From positions 197,501 to 261,500 of the forward strand of contig JAXRKP010000326.1 in NCBI GenBank assembly GCA_037039925.1: DNA of 64,000 nt, given 5' to 3'. A program made the translations under genes and the position numbers. Shown here piece after piece: positions 1 through 36,085 of this stretch. The stretch comes from Doris montereyensis (lineage: Eukaryota; Mollusca; Gastropoda; Nudibranchia; Dorididae). Under the pieces are notes generated by a model. That model searched no databases. It saw nothing but the letters and a program-made list of their open reading frames with translations, and was not told the DNA's origin. Every line of letters begins with the position of its first letter. Position 1 is the first letter of the stretch.

Positions 1-411
1 ATTGGTTCAAGCATAATATTTGGAAATTTTTCAACTACCTCTCTGTCTCCATTTATGAGTGTGTTTGTAATCAAATTTCAAAGAAGTTTTGAATATGATG
101 TCCACTTACTTGATATTCCTAAGCTTACTCTTTCAATCAACATTTGTCAGTAGATTCAATGTAAATCTTTGATTTCTGCACTTTGCAACAACTGGTAAGT
201 AAACCCCTTTGTTAAAAATAACATTTGTTCATGTAAATGCATTTCCGATAACTGTGTAGGCTTTGTACTAAAAAAAACAATAATTTAAATGCCCTTTAAA
301 ACTGAAAATGAAATTGGATAAAAAATAAATGGCATTTCTTTTATCACTGGTGGAAGTATGCTTTCAGCACTTACCAACAAATGACTCAGGAAATAAGACG
401 ATTCAACAATA
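1..411. other. 3' flank of the SDR gene, no gene seen
   Basis: AT-rich sequence beyond the stop codon of the minus-strand dehydrogenase. I see no conserved coding segment and no repeat family that recurs elsewhere in the window. It may hold the 3' UTR of that gene. Confidence 0.5.
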
Positions 412-568
412 TTAAGCATAAATCCAACAGAATTGAATACAATTTGTATCACTCTTCTTGCTTGTTGTCACAGGGGACATATCTTTGTTGCGTCCGAGGA
501 AGTTGTCCATAAAACAATCAGCTCTCATGAAACGTATGATTTCCAGCAGGGCTGATGAAGGCAAAATT
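412..568 (-). other. SDR last exon and stop
   Basis: The AG acceptor is at 570-569. Phase 2 entry matches the preceding exon exactly. It encodes the amphipathic C-terminal region seen in HSD17B11-like proteins (LPSSALLEIIRFMRA), then a polar tail and TAA. Confidence 0.75.
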
Positions 569-2512
569 CTATCGAAAGAGAAAACGTTTTAAATCAAAGT
601 GTTTATTTCATTAATTTGAAGTGTTTTTTTATGATACAAATTTATGTTGAATTTTTTCTCGTTATCTCATTGTTATTTCAAAGTTAAGTAAAGTTCCTTC
701 AAGACCATCATGGTCAATAGAGCTGGAGCTGTTCCCGATGTCTTTTTGCCAAGCGAACAGGTAATAATAATCACCTCCTGGATAGGATGCTAGTCTGACG
801 CAGGTTTTTACTCCCAAGCTAGTGCTTGCACCAATGTACACCTGGGTTGAGTGGGAAAGATGTGCGTTAAGTGTCTTTTTGTCAAAGAACACAACATCAG
901 ACCTAGCTTTGCCAGATTCGAATCCGGAACCTCATGATGTTTCCAAGTCCGGCAGCCAAACCACCTGGCCACCCCACCGACACCACTCACTTCAAAGGTA
1001 TATCACCAAAATTCCATTACCATAATGAAAGGTTGGCTCTGTTTTAATGTCAGATTTTGCATTTTTTGCAAGATAAAACTACAATCTTTTAGATAACATT
1101 TTAGCTGAAATAGATAAGATATTGAGGAAAGGGAACCCTTCTTGTGATTGTAACTTTTTGGCAGTAAACAGAATCTAAAGTAAAATGTGATTAAAAACAT
1201 TTCCTCGCTTTTTCCCAAACCTACGTTTTAAGGGTTGCCATGACGTAGACCATTCGCGGAATACACAAATGTGTTTGATTAGTCAGGATGGCTTGCATGA
1301 TACGTGCCACTGTCGAATTGAGTTCAAGATCCGGAATAATACACGGATATCTGAAAAAGACATGTGAGTTAATTTAGCATAACACACATCTGAAAAGAAA
1401 TACATTTCTTAGAGTAAAGTTTCAGCAAGCAACATTCCATGACAAGACTGAAAAGTAAAATTATGACATAAAATGGAATCACATTTCAAGGTCTTTACTG
1501 TCATTATTATACATAAAGTGAAAAGAAATTCAATTAACATGAGAATGCTTTGTAAAGATATATGATAAGGAAGCTGATGACGAGAAGATTATTCATTGAT
1601 TGCTCATTATTTATAGCCTGAATGTTAATGGTATTTTAAATTTTAAGATAAGATAGGATAAGATAGGACTCTATTTTTTTAAACGAGTTTGTATTCACGA
1701 AGGCACTTGTTCAAAACACTTGGCTGGCCCGGGTGAACATTAACGTTGTATTCTTAGGAAAGCTACTTCACTCTACTTTCCTCCCTTTGCCATAGATGTG
1801 AATGACAACCCAGATATAGATAGGGGAAGGTCTTGCCAGAGTTAGTACGAAGCACTTTACAGGCTGCTGTACTGTATGCTCCTAGAGTCGAGAAGGACTT
1901 TGAATTAAATGACCTGGTGGGGATAAATGGTGTACATTGACAGTGAGCCTGCCAAGGGTCCCTGGGTGCAACTCGCAGCTTTCACATGCTTTCGATGACA
2001 GTGCTTATTTGGATCAATAAATGACGTTAGTTAAGACTGCACTCGTCACGCTAGACGATTGCCTGCGCGCCTCCGTTTGATATATTTTGAAAAGGAAAGA
2101 TGTAACGAATGTAACAGCTACTAGATCTAGATCTGAAACAGATAAAAGACTAAGAAGGTATCAATATTTCATAAGAGGTTTATGGCATAGCAAATAGGAC
2201 GACAGATTTACTAGATCTACGAGTTATATGTAGTGTGCGCTGTTCTATCAGCGTCATCCAAAGTACTGGTATCAAAAATAGAAAACAACATTGCTATTTG
2301 GGGACACGGTGTGACGACAGATGTGTTTGGCCATACAGTGCTGGTTACGGCAACAATCACTGGGGTCAATCAAACAAAGCGATATCAGTGCATACACTTG
2401 TCAAAGGGTGTGGGGGGGGGCGGGGGAGAAGAAATAACAGTTTATGCTCGCATATCATGGTGAGAGAGAAAGAGTGTGTGTGTGCGTGTGAGTGATAGAG
2501 ATAGAGATAGAT

Positions 2513-2562
<50 letters not shown>

Positions 2563-2627
2563 GGAGATAGGGATGGAGGAGAGAGGGAGGGAGGGAGAGA
2601 GAGAGAGAGAGAGAGGGAGGAGGGAGG

Positions 2628-2668
<41 letters not shown>

Positions 2669-2697
2669 GGAGATAGGGATGGAGGGAGACAGGGAGG

Positions 2698-2734
<37 letters not shown>

Positions 2735-2764
2735 AGAGAGGGAGAGAGGAGGGAGGGAGGAGGG

Positions 2765-2827
<63 letters not shown>

Positions 2828-4678
2828 CAAGAGCGTGAATTCGTTTTTCAAGTTGAATTTTTGGAATAAGACTTTGCAAGTTATACAAAATGAGGATGTA
2901 AATTTAAAACACGTGCAGGTTTGTATGTATCAATACGTGACCAATACATGTCCACTTCACGCGATGCATTTGAAAGATATGAAGCAGATACAAGGAAAAA
3001 GCTACCATATGTTGATAATAAGGCAACTACAACTAGCAAACCTATCAGAAAGAAGGTGCCCAAATGACGGAGATGCACGTCTGAATACCAGAGATAAATT
3101 TCATATCACCACCTTTTACACAACTATTGCTGACAAACTTGAAACTCAGATGCAAAAGAAAGGAGAAACATACACACAAATAGTATCGTAGAGATATTTT
3201 CTTTTCTAAGTTGTGCCATATAATCAGGGGACTCTGTAGTCCAGAGGCAAGGTGTCAGCCTCTCAACCAAAAGGTAGCGGGTTCAAGCCCCCGCAGAAGA
3301 CTGACAAATTTTTGTCAATTGTTTTCAAGCAAAAATCTACCTCCCTGGTCCAGGTAGGTGAATAGACACCTAGTCCCGTCGGAGACGGACGATAAAAAGG
3401 AGGTCCCCTGTGCAGATCACAACACTCTGTGCACATTAAAGATCCCTTGGCTGTTTACAGGGCAGTCCTGGCAAAATTTGAAAAGGATCCTACCACAAAC
3501 CCCGAGATCACCTTAGTTGTGGATGTGGGTAAATCAAATCAAACCAAATAAAAAATCAAGCCATATAATCATAATATTTGAAAGGTATGCTCATTGCTGT
3601 CAAAAGCTGATTGATGCCTCCTCAGAGAACTTTAACAGTAATTTCTCAGCTGAGCTTCAGCATATGTGCACCATAAGGCCAATGCAACAAAATAGGTGTA
3701 AAAACAAGATTAAATCATGCCTAACTTTGTAAAAATAATTGTAGAAGACAATATTGATTAAGCAGTGCGCGGTCGGTTGAGGGCTGCTGGCAGGTCCTAC
3801 TTTTTTTCCTTTTTCCTCTTTTACTTTTTACCCACCTTTCATCTCACAGTTTCCTCTTAATTCATACTGAGATCACCACACATATGCTAGATGAGGTTAA
3901 TTTCAATGAAATAAACAATAAAGCAGTACAGGGCTGGCCACACGTGCCATTCCACTAAAGAGACATGTACACATTCCAATAGGCAGTAATCATATTTGAA
4001 TTTTTGCTAGATGATCAACAACAATTTTCTTTCTTTACACAATACAGTACAGCCAGTATTCCCCAAACTGCATGGGACTAGAAAATAAGTTTGTGGAATA
4101 TGTGTTTCAGGAAATATCGTAGGCATACAAAAAATGATTTGGGTTGGGGCTCTGTTCTGATTTAAGGATTCTATTTTTTCGTCAAACATATTTTTGGGGA
4201 ATATGGGCTATACTGTATAATTTTCTTGAGCTTTGAAGCAATTTGAGGTCTCTCCCTTACACTGTCCTTAAGTTTTCAAAGTCAAACATTGGCTAAAACA
4301 TCTATTCATTTTTTCAAGGAGCCTTGAACTCAATTTATAACAGATCAACCAATTGCACTGAGGAAGAAATCATTTTACTTACCTAATATCACACCTGTAT
4401 GAGAAACAAGTGCCTCCGGAGTCTTGAATCAAATTTTGTGTGCCTAGTAACCAGTCTTGATTGATATCCCACACCACAACTGTAGCACCCAAATCAGAAA
4501 ACTGCAAAGAAATTTCACGTCCTATGCCACTGCCACCTCAGTGACCAATACTATTTCACCTTCAACACTTTTTCCTTTTGGTTTTATCAGGAACCCGAAA
4601 CCAAGATACAATAAAAGCAAATAATATGTTTTTTACTGTTGATATAAGTTCCAGTGTAAAATTCAGAACTCTCGGCAT
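412..4678 (-). CDS. SDR16C-family short-chain dehydrogenase (17beta-HSD11/13 or RDH-like), incomplete
   Basis: Three minus-strand exons are readable. Exon 4383-4678 starts at an ATG. It encodes a hydrophobic N-terminal membrane segment, then a KGKSVEGEIVLVT strand, a glycine-rich NAD(P) motif (GGGSGIGRE once one missing base is allowed) and VVWDINQ. It ends at a GTAAGT donor. Exon 1225-1350 encodes YPCIIPDLEL and MQAILTNQ, matching the region after the catalytic core of HSD17B11/13 and RDHE2 proteins. Exon 412-568 gives the tail ILPSSALLEII...FMDNFLGRN and stops at TAA 414-412. The family reduces or oxidises retinoids or steroids on ER and lipid-droplet membranes. About 193 codons are visible against roughly 300 expected. 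I could not find the NNAG and YxxxK exons between 1351 and 4382, and exon 1 needs two 1-base corrections. It could be a pseudogene, a collapsed assembly or a gene with diverged middle exons. Confidence 0.75.
686..988 (-). repeat. SINE-B copy (Ser/Leu-tRNA-derived SINE)
   Basis: Read on the minus strand, the head looks like a Ser/Leu tRNA, with box A like TGGCCnnGTGG and a box B like GGATTCGAATC in reverse sense. Body phrases such as GACGCAGGTTTTTACTCCC (plus sense) recur at 26.1, 28.0, 35.2 and 56.1 kb. It sits inside the last SDR intron. Confidence 0.8.
1225..1350 (-). other. SDR penultimate exon
   Basis: The exon is flanked by an AG acceptor (1352-1351) and a GTAGGT donor. It is open in one frame and enters and leaves in phase 2. 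Its VARIMQAILTNQ segment aligns with the VVRSLIDGILTNK stretch of human HSD17B13. No indel is needed here. Confidence 0.75.
2455..2825 (+). repeat. Compound (GA)n/(GGGA)n microsatellite
   Basis: Purine-only tract of GA dinucleotides mixed with GGGA and GGAG units, inside the SDR intron. Long frames on both strands here (RERERE or SLSLSL) are artefacts of the repeat. Confidence 0.97.
3227..3555 (+). repeat. SINE-A copy (tRNA-derived, TCAAA tail)
   Basis: A tRNA-like head begins at GGGGACTCTGTAGTCC, with a box-B-like GGTTCAAGCCC. The body contains GGAGACGGACGATAAAAAGG and ATTAAAGATCCCTTGGCTG, and the tail is ATCAAATCAAA. The same element occurs at about 19.6, 32.7, 38.7, 49.9, 51.0 and 62.7 kb. 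Confidence 0.85.
3765..3895 (+). repeat. Third short dispersed repeat, copy 1
   Basis: Phrases GGCAGGTCCTAC, TTTACTTTTTACCCACC and GAGATCACCAC recur in order at about 15.6 and 17.4 kb, near CCTTTCACTCTTT and CACCCTGAGATCA. It looks like a roughly 120-bp dispersed repeat. No tRNA head is evident. Confidence 0.6.
4383..4678 (-). other. SDR first coding exon with Rossmann dinucleotide-binding motif
   Basis: The ATG is at 4678-4676 and the donor follows at 4382. The membrane anchor reads MPRVLNFTLELI then ILFAFIVSWF. The frame then slips by one base near 4591-4602 before FLIKPKGKSVEGEIVLVT. A second slip near 4536-4541 (one G too few) interrupts the TGxxxGxG motif. After that SLQFSDLGATVVVWDINQ reads openly to the donor. 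Confidence 0.75.
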
Positions 4679-4961
4679 TATGTACAGGTTGGAGACTCTA
4701 TCATCCTTTTAAACAAAAGATGAAAACTGTTGTAAAATGAGAATATGACCTAAAAAGCTCATTGTCATTGATCTAGGCTTGAAAATAGAACCTACACAAT
4801 GGATGATGTGGATATGGACTGGATGCTTTCCTTTCTTTTATTGTCCTTTTAGACTACTGTGGACATCTGAGACATCTGAAATGAAAAGATTACATGTAGA
4901 CATGCATATTTTTCTTTTTGGTAAGTGACAACACAATAGTTTTTACATCATCATCATCATC

Positions 4962-5014
<53 letters not shown>

Positions 5015-7419
5015 CTTTATTGTCCATCATTGGCACAAGTAAGGAAGACAAGAGTGGGTGCAAAAAGCCAAAAATTGGCTCACTTTAGGTATCAAATTCA
5101 TGAGGGAGCATGCATTTTAGTGCATCAATTCTGTGCAGTTTTGCATTACCAGTAATTTTAGGTCACAAAAATTTAGCATCACAAAATTCCATTTCATCTC
5201 TTTTTTTTAAATTCTGTACTTAGTTCAATATTGCACACTGCATTAGTCCACATGGAGGCCTTTTACAAGACAAGGAAAAAACTTACTAACGTTTTTTTTT
5301 GGTGTATTTTTAATGCTTTAAAATATATCTTAGAAGCTAGTGTGACAAAAATAGTGTTACATGATTTTATGTAATGGCTTTATCTCTTATCTTGTTGACA
5401 GTGTTGATTATAGGACACACACTGTATGTACCAAACTTTTCACAATTGCTCTCTTCACTATATTGAGTCAGAAAGATGTCCACTATAATGTGAAAGAGCG
5501 CTCGTCTTAATTCAACTTGACATTTACAATACATGGAATAAAGACAACTTTACACCTTATATGTTTTTGTTCCGATACAGGTTCAAGACTTGCCTTCACA
5601 AACTTTGAGTAAAGAACACAGCAGGATGTAACAGTCAATGCCTAATTTTCTTTACATTAAAAATATGTGTACAAAACTTTGCATTTAGTGATTTCAAAGG
5701 AAAAGTAAATGACTGGAATCAAAAGAGGTCAAAAGGAACACTTTACTGTTGTTTCTTATGAAATTATAAAAAATTGTGCATATAAAAAGGCATTTTTAAG
5801 CATTTGTTAAATAATGCTACTGATGTACTGCAATATATGTTACATAATATGCAAAAGAGGGGAAAAATGAAGTGTTGACAAAAGAGTCACTTTTCAAATA
5901 ACTTAATTTTATTAAGCAAATATTTTTATCTGCTCACGGAATATTTCCATAGTCAGACATACATTTTAATTTTCACAAGTGAGTGAAATTCAGTCATAAG
6001 TAAACATAACATATATCTCAAACCATCTATAGATGTTAGAAAATCACAATGTCATCCAAATCAAACCTTTGTTAGACATGTCCAAACAGCTGCCATTACC
6101 ATTTTATCCTGCATGTCAGATGTAGTAAATTAAAAATTTGAATCTTTTCCAGGGCTGATTTCTATGTCACTCCCTAGCAACACAGTGCTGGGATGAGCTG
6201 CAGAAGGGACCTAACCTTGGGTTGGATGGGAGTAGCAGGAAAGTTATAGATTTGTCATTTTTCTTTCTAACTAGATCTACATCCAATATCCTTTCCTTAC
6301 ATTTACGCATCAAGGCCTTGTATTTTCATTTTGTCACATTATCCATGACAACCTTTATACGAACATGTTACGTTATCTAAACATCACATGTACGATGAAG
6401 ATCAGGCATGCAAGAGAAGCAACAAAATAAATTTACCAAGGTTTTAGGGTTGAAAAAAAAGGGGGGGGAGGGGGATTTCTCTTCTTATGTCCATTTGTGC
6501 CCGACTATGGAAATCCTTCCTTTACAGACACTCCTCAAGAATTGATGTCGTTTGATCCGAAAGTGAATGTAAGAAAAACAGTGGTTAGGTGGTGTTTAAT
6601 TGTGTTGTCTTTTTTATGCCAAATAACATTACTCAGATATGAGTATAATATTGAGTATTAATGTACCTATTCTTTTTAACTTTTATTCTGGGAGAGAGAC
6701 CCCCCTGAACCCAGGTGGACTCCACTGGGTCTTAACGTAATTAGGGGGGAGACCCTCTGAAGCCCCCCCTCCCCCTGCATTTTTCACATTATTCTCATTA
6801 AAAAGTGACGAAAATCTGGCGTGGTATTCCTATCTGGCCAACCGGTCCTTATGTCAACTGTTAAGTAAATCTATAATTTAGCGTTCTTACCAAACATGTA
6901 TAGAGATTAAGATCTAGATCTAGAAGACCTACTCAAGTAACTCGAGCGTTATTTGCTAGCCTAATTCTAGATACAGTTTCAGTTTCACTGATAATTCTCT
7001 GCTCTGTGCAAGTGCTACAAAACTAAAACGTAGTAAAGTGAATGGAGGATACAATGAAATTATTCCCTGCCCACCATACTCACTACTCAACTATCCTCCA
7101 GCACTCTCGCAATCATGTATTTTCTTCGGTCTCTCACAAAGTTTTCACCAGTCCGGTCAACTGGTGTACCTTTGACAGAGTATACCATCCGCAGCATCAA
7201 CGGTTTTTATGTTCCGTGTCCGTCATTCGCAACGAAGTCGACCAGCCCACTCTCTTCTTCCGTTTTTATTGTTATGCTCTCTCACCAGGGTCATGACCGT
7301 TGAACTTGACATTCGACCCCAAATACCCTTTGTGGCCGTTTATTTCGGTGATCTTCGTGAGTCTGCTGGTTCGGTGTCGACCGGCGACCGGTGTTATTAA
7401 GTGATAATTTTGCATCAAA
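4679..7419. other. Intergenic space between divergent SDR and Ku80 genes
   Basis: About 2.7 kb separates two divergently transcribed genes. It holds an (AAT)n run at about 4953-5011, AT-rich sequence without conserved frames, a G-run then C-run stretch near 6680-6780, and a GC-richer last 300 bases before the Ku80 ATG that plausibly form its promoter. I see no TATA box placed convincingly. Confidence 0.5.
4953..5011 (+). repeat. (AAT)n microsatellite
   Basis: ATC units pass into about 18 uninterrupted ATA/AAT trinucleotides upstream of the SDR gene. Confidence 0.95.
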
Positions 7420-31500
<24,081 letters not shown>

Positions 31501-32470
31501 CACCTGTCTTTTAGCCAGTTTGACTCTCTTTTCTTTTTTTCAAATTTCCAAATTAGAATAATGGGGGCGTCACCGGCCTTGACAGTTTTACTTGGAAGTC
31601 TTGTTTAAAGAAATTTACGGTGTTGAATCTAAATAGCCATTTGTTGATATCATTTATATGTTTTTGGACCATAATCCATTGTGACTTTTGAAAAACTACA
31701 TTTGTTTTGTGTATTTTGTGCAAGAAAATTTTACAAGCTTGTTGTATTGTTGATTATACTCTACTTTGGAATTCCCTAGAGGGCACTATTAAAAATATTT
31801 GACATGTACTACAGAGATAAAAAGTACCAGTATTGCAATTTTGGGATAGGCATTTACTTTATTTCATCTCAGTTTTTACTCTACTATCCTAGTCTGTCAC
31901 CATGCATGGTCACAAAGTATTGGATTTTTTCTTATAATGGAATATCAAAGTCAAGCATACCTTGAAATTAAAAACCCAAAATAAGACAGATAGCATAGCA
32001 AAAGCTTAAAATAAGGGCTATAAAATGCCTGAAAATTGAACATTTGAGAATACTATATAGAATTTTTTTTTTTAATTTTCTTTTTTGATAGGGTGGTGGA
32101 ATGTTTGTTGATTTGTTTGTTTTGTTGTTATTCTTTTGCAGCATTGTGAAGGGGGTGTTGTTTCTTTTATTCTTTTTTTTTTGGGGGGGGGGGTTCTTTT
32201 TTATTCCACCATATCTTTCTGCATTCTTGTCAAGACCATACATTCATGAATTCTTGTAAATAATTCATATTTTTTGTATTGAAGTGCTTAAAAATAACAT
32301 GCGCTAGGAGTTATATTGTATTGTTATTTTGTTTTCACATTGGGAGGAACAGGGGAGGGGTTGTGTCTGGGGAGATTTCATTTTTTCATTTATGTTTTCC
32401 TCCCCTTTCGGGCATTGTCAAATGTGTTCATTTTTCTGTATGTGAAATTTTAATGTAGGAACTGCTTGCA

Positions 32471-32476
32471 AATAAA
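32471..32476 (+). terminator. XRCC5: Candidate Ku80 polyadenylation signal
   Basis: AATAAA followed at once by an A-rich stretch, about 970 bases after the Ku80 stop. I saw no better canonical signal nearer the stop. The use of this site is a guess. Confidence 0.35.
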
Positions 32477-32699
32477 TTAAAAAAATATTTCGCTTATTGG
32501 CTTTTTGTCTGAAGTAATTATTGGCTTTTTGTCTGGGTAATTATTGACTTTTTGAATGTTTGAGGAAATTTTTTCGGTTATCTCTGGTAAAGGAATTGCA
32601 AAGGATATAACTTCATTTTATCTCAAAGCCTCTGATCAGACCTTTTTTCTTTTTTTTCACAGGAAGAAGTGTCTTGATTTAGGTTTGCAAAGAGATTAG

Positions 32700-33110
32700 C
32701 TGGTCTAGAGACAAGGTGAAGGTGTCAACTTCTCAACCAAAATATTGTGGTTGAAACATTTTTTAATTTGTTTTCCTGAGTCTTACCCCCGGAGGCAAAA
32801 TGTTGGCCTCTCAACCAAAAGATCACAGGTTCAAGTGCACGCCCCGATGTCGGTTTTTAAAAAAAATTCAAGATTTATTTTTCTAATAAAATCTACCCCC
32901 GTGGTCCAGGTAGGTAGATCGACATCGGAGATAAACGATTAAAAAAAAGGAGGTCCCATGTGCATACCCAAACAGTATGTGAATGTTAAAGATCCTTTGG
33001 CTGTTAACAGGGCAAAAATTTAAATCCTATCAAAACCCCCAAGATCACCTGAGTTGTGAAAGTAGGTAGAAAAAAAAAATCAAATCAAATCAAATCAAAC
33101 ATACCGACTA
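32700..33110 (+). repeat. SINE-A copy with doubled head
   Basis: Two head-like segments (GGTCTAGAGACAAGGTG...TCTCAACCAAAA, then GGAGGCAAAATGTTGGCCTC...GGTTCAAGTGC) precede one body. The tail is four TCAAA units at about 33080-33100. Confidence 0.75.
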
Positions 33111-33822
33111 TATTGGCATTAGGTTTGAGCAAGTTAAAAATATATGACAAAGAGAATGAAGTGTGATGGGTTTAACTATATCTAATGGGTCACCATATTG
33201 TTACCAAAAAGGTTATCTGTGTGAATATCTTTGAAAATCTTTTATACTGTCTGGCCGAGCCCTTGTCTCAGCCTTTGTAAAAATGAACACAAAAAACCCC
33301 AACCTCAAAACAATATTATATTGTCTCTCATTTGACTTGACAAAAACATTGGGGAACAATGAAAACATATTTTATTACAACAAAGAAGGGCAGTCATGAA
33401 CATTTGACATTTGTATTAAACATGTATGATTTATTATTATTTATGGGCATTGGCATCATAAATGATCGTGTTCAATAATGAAAATGCAGGATGGTAATAT
33501 TACTAGAAAAAAATGGTTTAAAACATGAACAAGTATGGATAATTATGAGAACGTTTGTAACAAATTCTCAATGATGTATAATAATAATAATAATAATAAT
33601 AAAGATTACAAGTCTTATAAATTGAGAAATAATTACAAAGAAAATAGCTTGTATTACATAACATTAGAATGTACAAAGCAAAATCTCAAAGAATAACAGG
33701 ATTTCAGGAAGACAAATTAAATTGTAACATTATTTTTTTTTTGTTGCTTTATGATACGTATATTTTGAATTTATTACAAGCCCCCAATAATGGCTCACTA
33801 TATATATATATATATAGCATTA

Positions 33823-34333
33823 CAGTGGAAACAGGTATAACAGGATTGATGGGGAGAGACCACAGTCCTGTTATAACCGATTACTGTTGTTATAAGCAGT
33901 TCTAGGGAAATAGCCCAAAGTTGCATGTGCACTTCAGGCCATGAGTTGTTTCCTTGGTCCTGTCAATTACATTACAACAGGCATGGCCATTTAACTAATT
34001 TAAACATATAACTGTGGTCAATGGTAGGCCAGCCATCGTTTTCTACTTGATTCACTCTCTCCCCTTCTCTTTTAGGCCTATACTATAGTGCACTTCAAAC
34101 ACCTGCATTGGGTCTCAATGAAGTCAGCATTGAAAAACAAAAAAAATTACTAAGTAGGCCTATAGATCTACAGTGTACAGATTTTTGTGTGTTTCTCTAG
34201 TGTAAGATTTTCCTTTCCCAGTCCCTGTATTGAGAGGTTGTTTTATTAAAGCCAAAGGGGGGGGGGCAATGGCAACGGTCCAGTTATAACCGTTTTTTGT
34301 TACAACAGGTGTTGTCATAAGTGGTGCCCACTG
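33823..34333. mobile_element. TA-flanked TIR element (Tc1/mariner or pogo-type MITE)
   Basis: Starts CAGTGGAAACAGG after TA and ends GGTGCCCACTG before TA. The ends are imperfect inverted repeats beginning CAGTGG. Subterminal GTTATAACnG words (CTGTTATAACCG, CAGTTATAACCG) recur at both ends. It is 511 bases with no transposase frame, so non-autonomous. Confidence 0.7.
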
Positions 34334-35142
34334 TATATTAAAGACAAGAAAAAGAACCTATTCTTAAACTTTAAGACAAAAAATAGTGGATTCCTTTACA
34401 AGACATGTAAGTAGGAAAATGCCTTCTTTTAAAATAAAATCCCCCTCCCCAAAAAAAAGTCATTGATACATTAATAAGAAATATTTTACTTTCTAAGGTA
34501 AACAATTCACAGAAATGTTCAAACCAACCAGTGGGCTTCCATTCGAGATCAAATAAAACTTTTCAATAGTAGAGTAAGCAGATTGACACTTGTTTCACTT
34601 AAATTTTCAAAACTTTTGAAATTCACTTGAATTTTCAAAACTTCTGAATGATTAAAACAACTCTCCAAAGCTTCAGAAAAAGAAATACATGTATACAAAA
34701 TAAAAAAATAATATATTTGATACCATTTCAGAGGGAAATAGGCTAATTGTTTAATTCAATTTCGACTTTGCTTTGAAAACACTGAATTTTCCTATAATAT
34801 AATAATATTAGTACATGTTTTAATTACCCTTACAGTGAGTGAAAGCCACGAAGAAATATGCAAGTTTCAAATACACAAGTTAACAGAACTATCTCATGTA
34901 AATGTAATCCTTTGTGTAGAGAGAATTCTTTCGTGCTTGGTTTTGATTGTAAGTGTAAGTCTCTAGTTAAAATATTCCCCCAAGCGTGTATCCTTTGTGA
35001 CCCTTAAAGCTGTCCATAACTTGCCAGAGATGTAATCATAGCGCTTGTTTTTTCTTGTTTTTTAATCATAGCACTGTTTATATTTAGAGCTTATTTATTT
35101 CCCCTTTCACTGCATCACAAGGCCTTATTCATTTGCCAGATT

Positions 35143-36085
35143 AAGTAAAGTTTCTTCAAGGCCATTACGGCCCATAGAGCTGTAGCTTATCTCGATTTCA
35201 ATAGCGTGAAGCCGAACAGATAATAATAATCACTTCCCAGCCCCAGCCAAGCCTAGCCTGATGCAGGTTTTTACTCCCAAGCTAGTGCTTGTACCCATTT
35301 TTGCACCTGGGTAGAGTGAGGAAACTGAGTTAGGTGTTTTAGGGATGCCACTTTCGGCTTTTCGTCACCAGCACATTCTCAGCCGGATACTCCGGCTCCG
35401 TCATTTTCGCCGACCCGCTTTCGGCCCGTTTGCTTTCCGACTTCATCGTTTTTACCGACTCGTGCGAGCCGGAACTTTTTTGGTCGGAATAAATATTTGG
35501 GTGCCATCGTCGGCCGGTTGACCGGGAACCGAGACATTTTTTCACGCGCGCGCGCGATGCCCTGTTTACTTCCTTTCAGTACTGAATTCAAACCTGTAGT
35601 GTGAAGTCAAAGTGGATTCTAATGTAAAGTGACGAAAGCAAGATGAAGCCGTGTGAGGAAGATTTTGTGAAAAGAGGTGAATGTACTAAGGATTTAGAGA
35701 AAAGTGTGAAAAACAGATTCAAATGGGAACGGCTGCAAAAAAAAATTCTGGATGGAGGTTATTTCTCGGATTGTTTCAGGAAACTGAAGGAAGCAGGCTT
35801 TGTGTACTGTATAGTGTGTGAGGAGAGGATAGACTTAATTATGGAAGCAGCGGAAAGAAGGCTCTTACGAATCACGTTAAACAGCCAAATCATGTTAGGA
35901 AACACACACAAAAATTGTCGGAAAAGTATCCACGCATATTTTCAGGCCTTTTGAAATTCACCTGGTGGCATCCATGGTGTCTTTCCCAAGGAACATGACG
36001 TCAGACGTCTAGGATTCAAAACCCGGGACTTCATAATCACCAGTCTGGCAGCCTAGCTGTTCGGCCGGCCACCAACGCCACATTT
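35143..36085 (-). repeat. SINE-B copy split by a hAT-like insertion
   Basis: The SINE-B 3' half (35143-35340: AGTTTCTTCAAGGCCATTAC, CCTGATGCAGG) and its tRNA-like half (35976-36085: CCCAAGGAACATGACG, GGCAGCCTAGC, CCACCAACGCCAC) are separated by 635 bases. Aligning to uninterrupted copies shows the two halves are contiguous apart from an 8-base duplication. Confidence 0.85.
35341..35975 (+). mobile_element. hAT-like DNA transposon, internally deleted, with N-terminal transposase fragment
   Basis: The ends AGGGATGCCAC and GTGGCATCCAT are inverted repeats (10 of 11). The flanks GGTGTTTT and GGTGTCTT are an 8-base target duplication with one mismatch, the size typical of hAT elements. Inside, 35643-35954 is an open frame of 103 codons starting MKPCEEDFVKR. 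Its segment NRFKWERLQKKILDGGYFSD, followed by a CxxC (YCIVCEE) and later H/C residues, resembles the N-terminal zinc-binding region of hAT-related transposase-like proteins. No RNase-H-like catalytic domain remains. Confidence 0.7.

Noticed and set aside
3227..3300. A functional tRNA gene
   Set aside because: The tRNA-like head belongs to a repeated SINE with a long body and TCAAA tail, and the acceptor stem does not pair.
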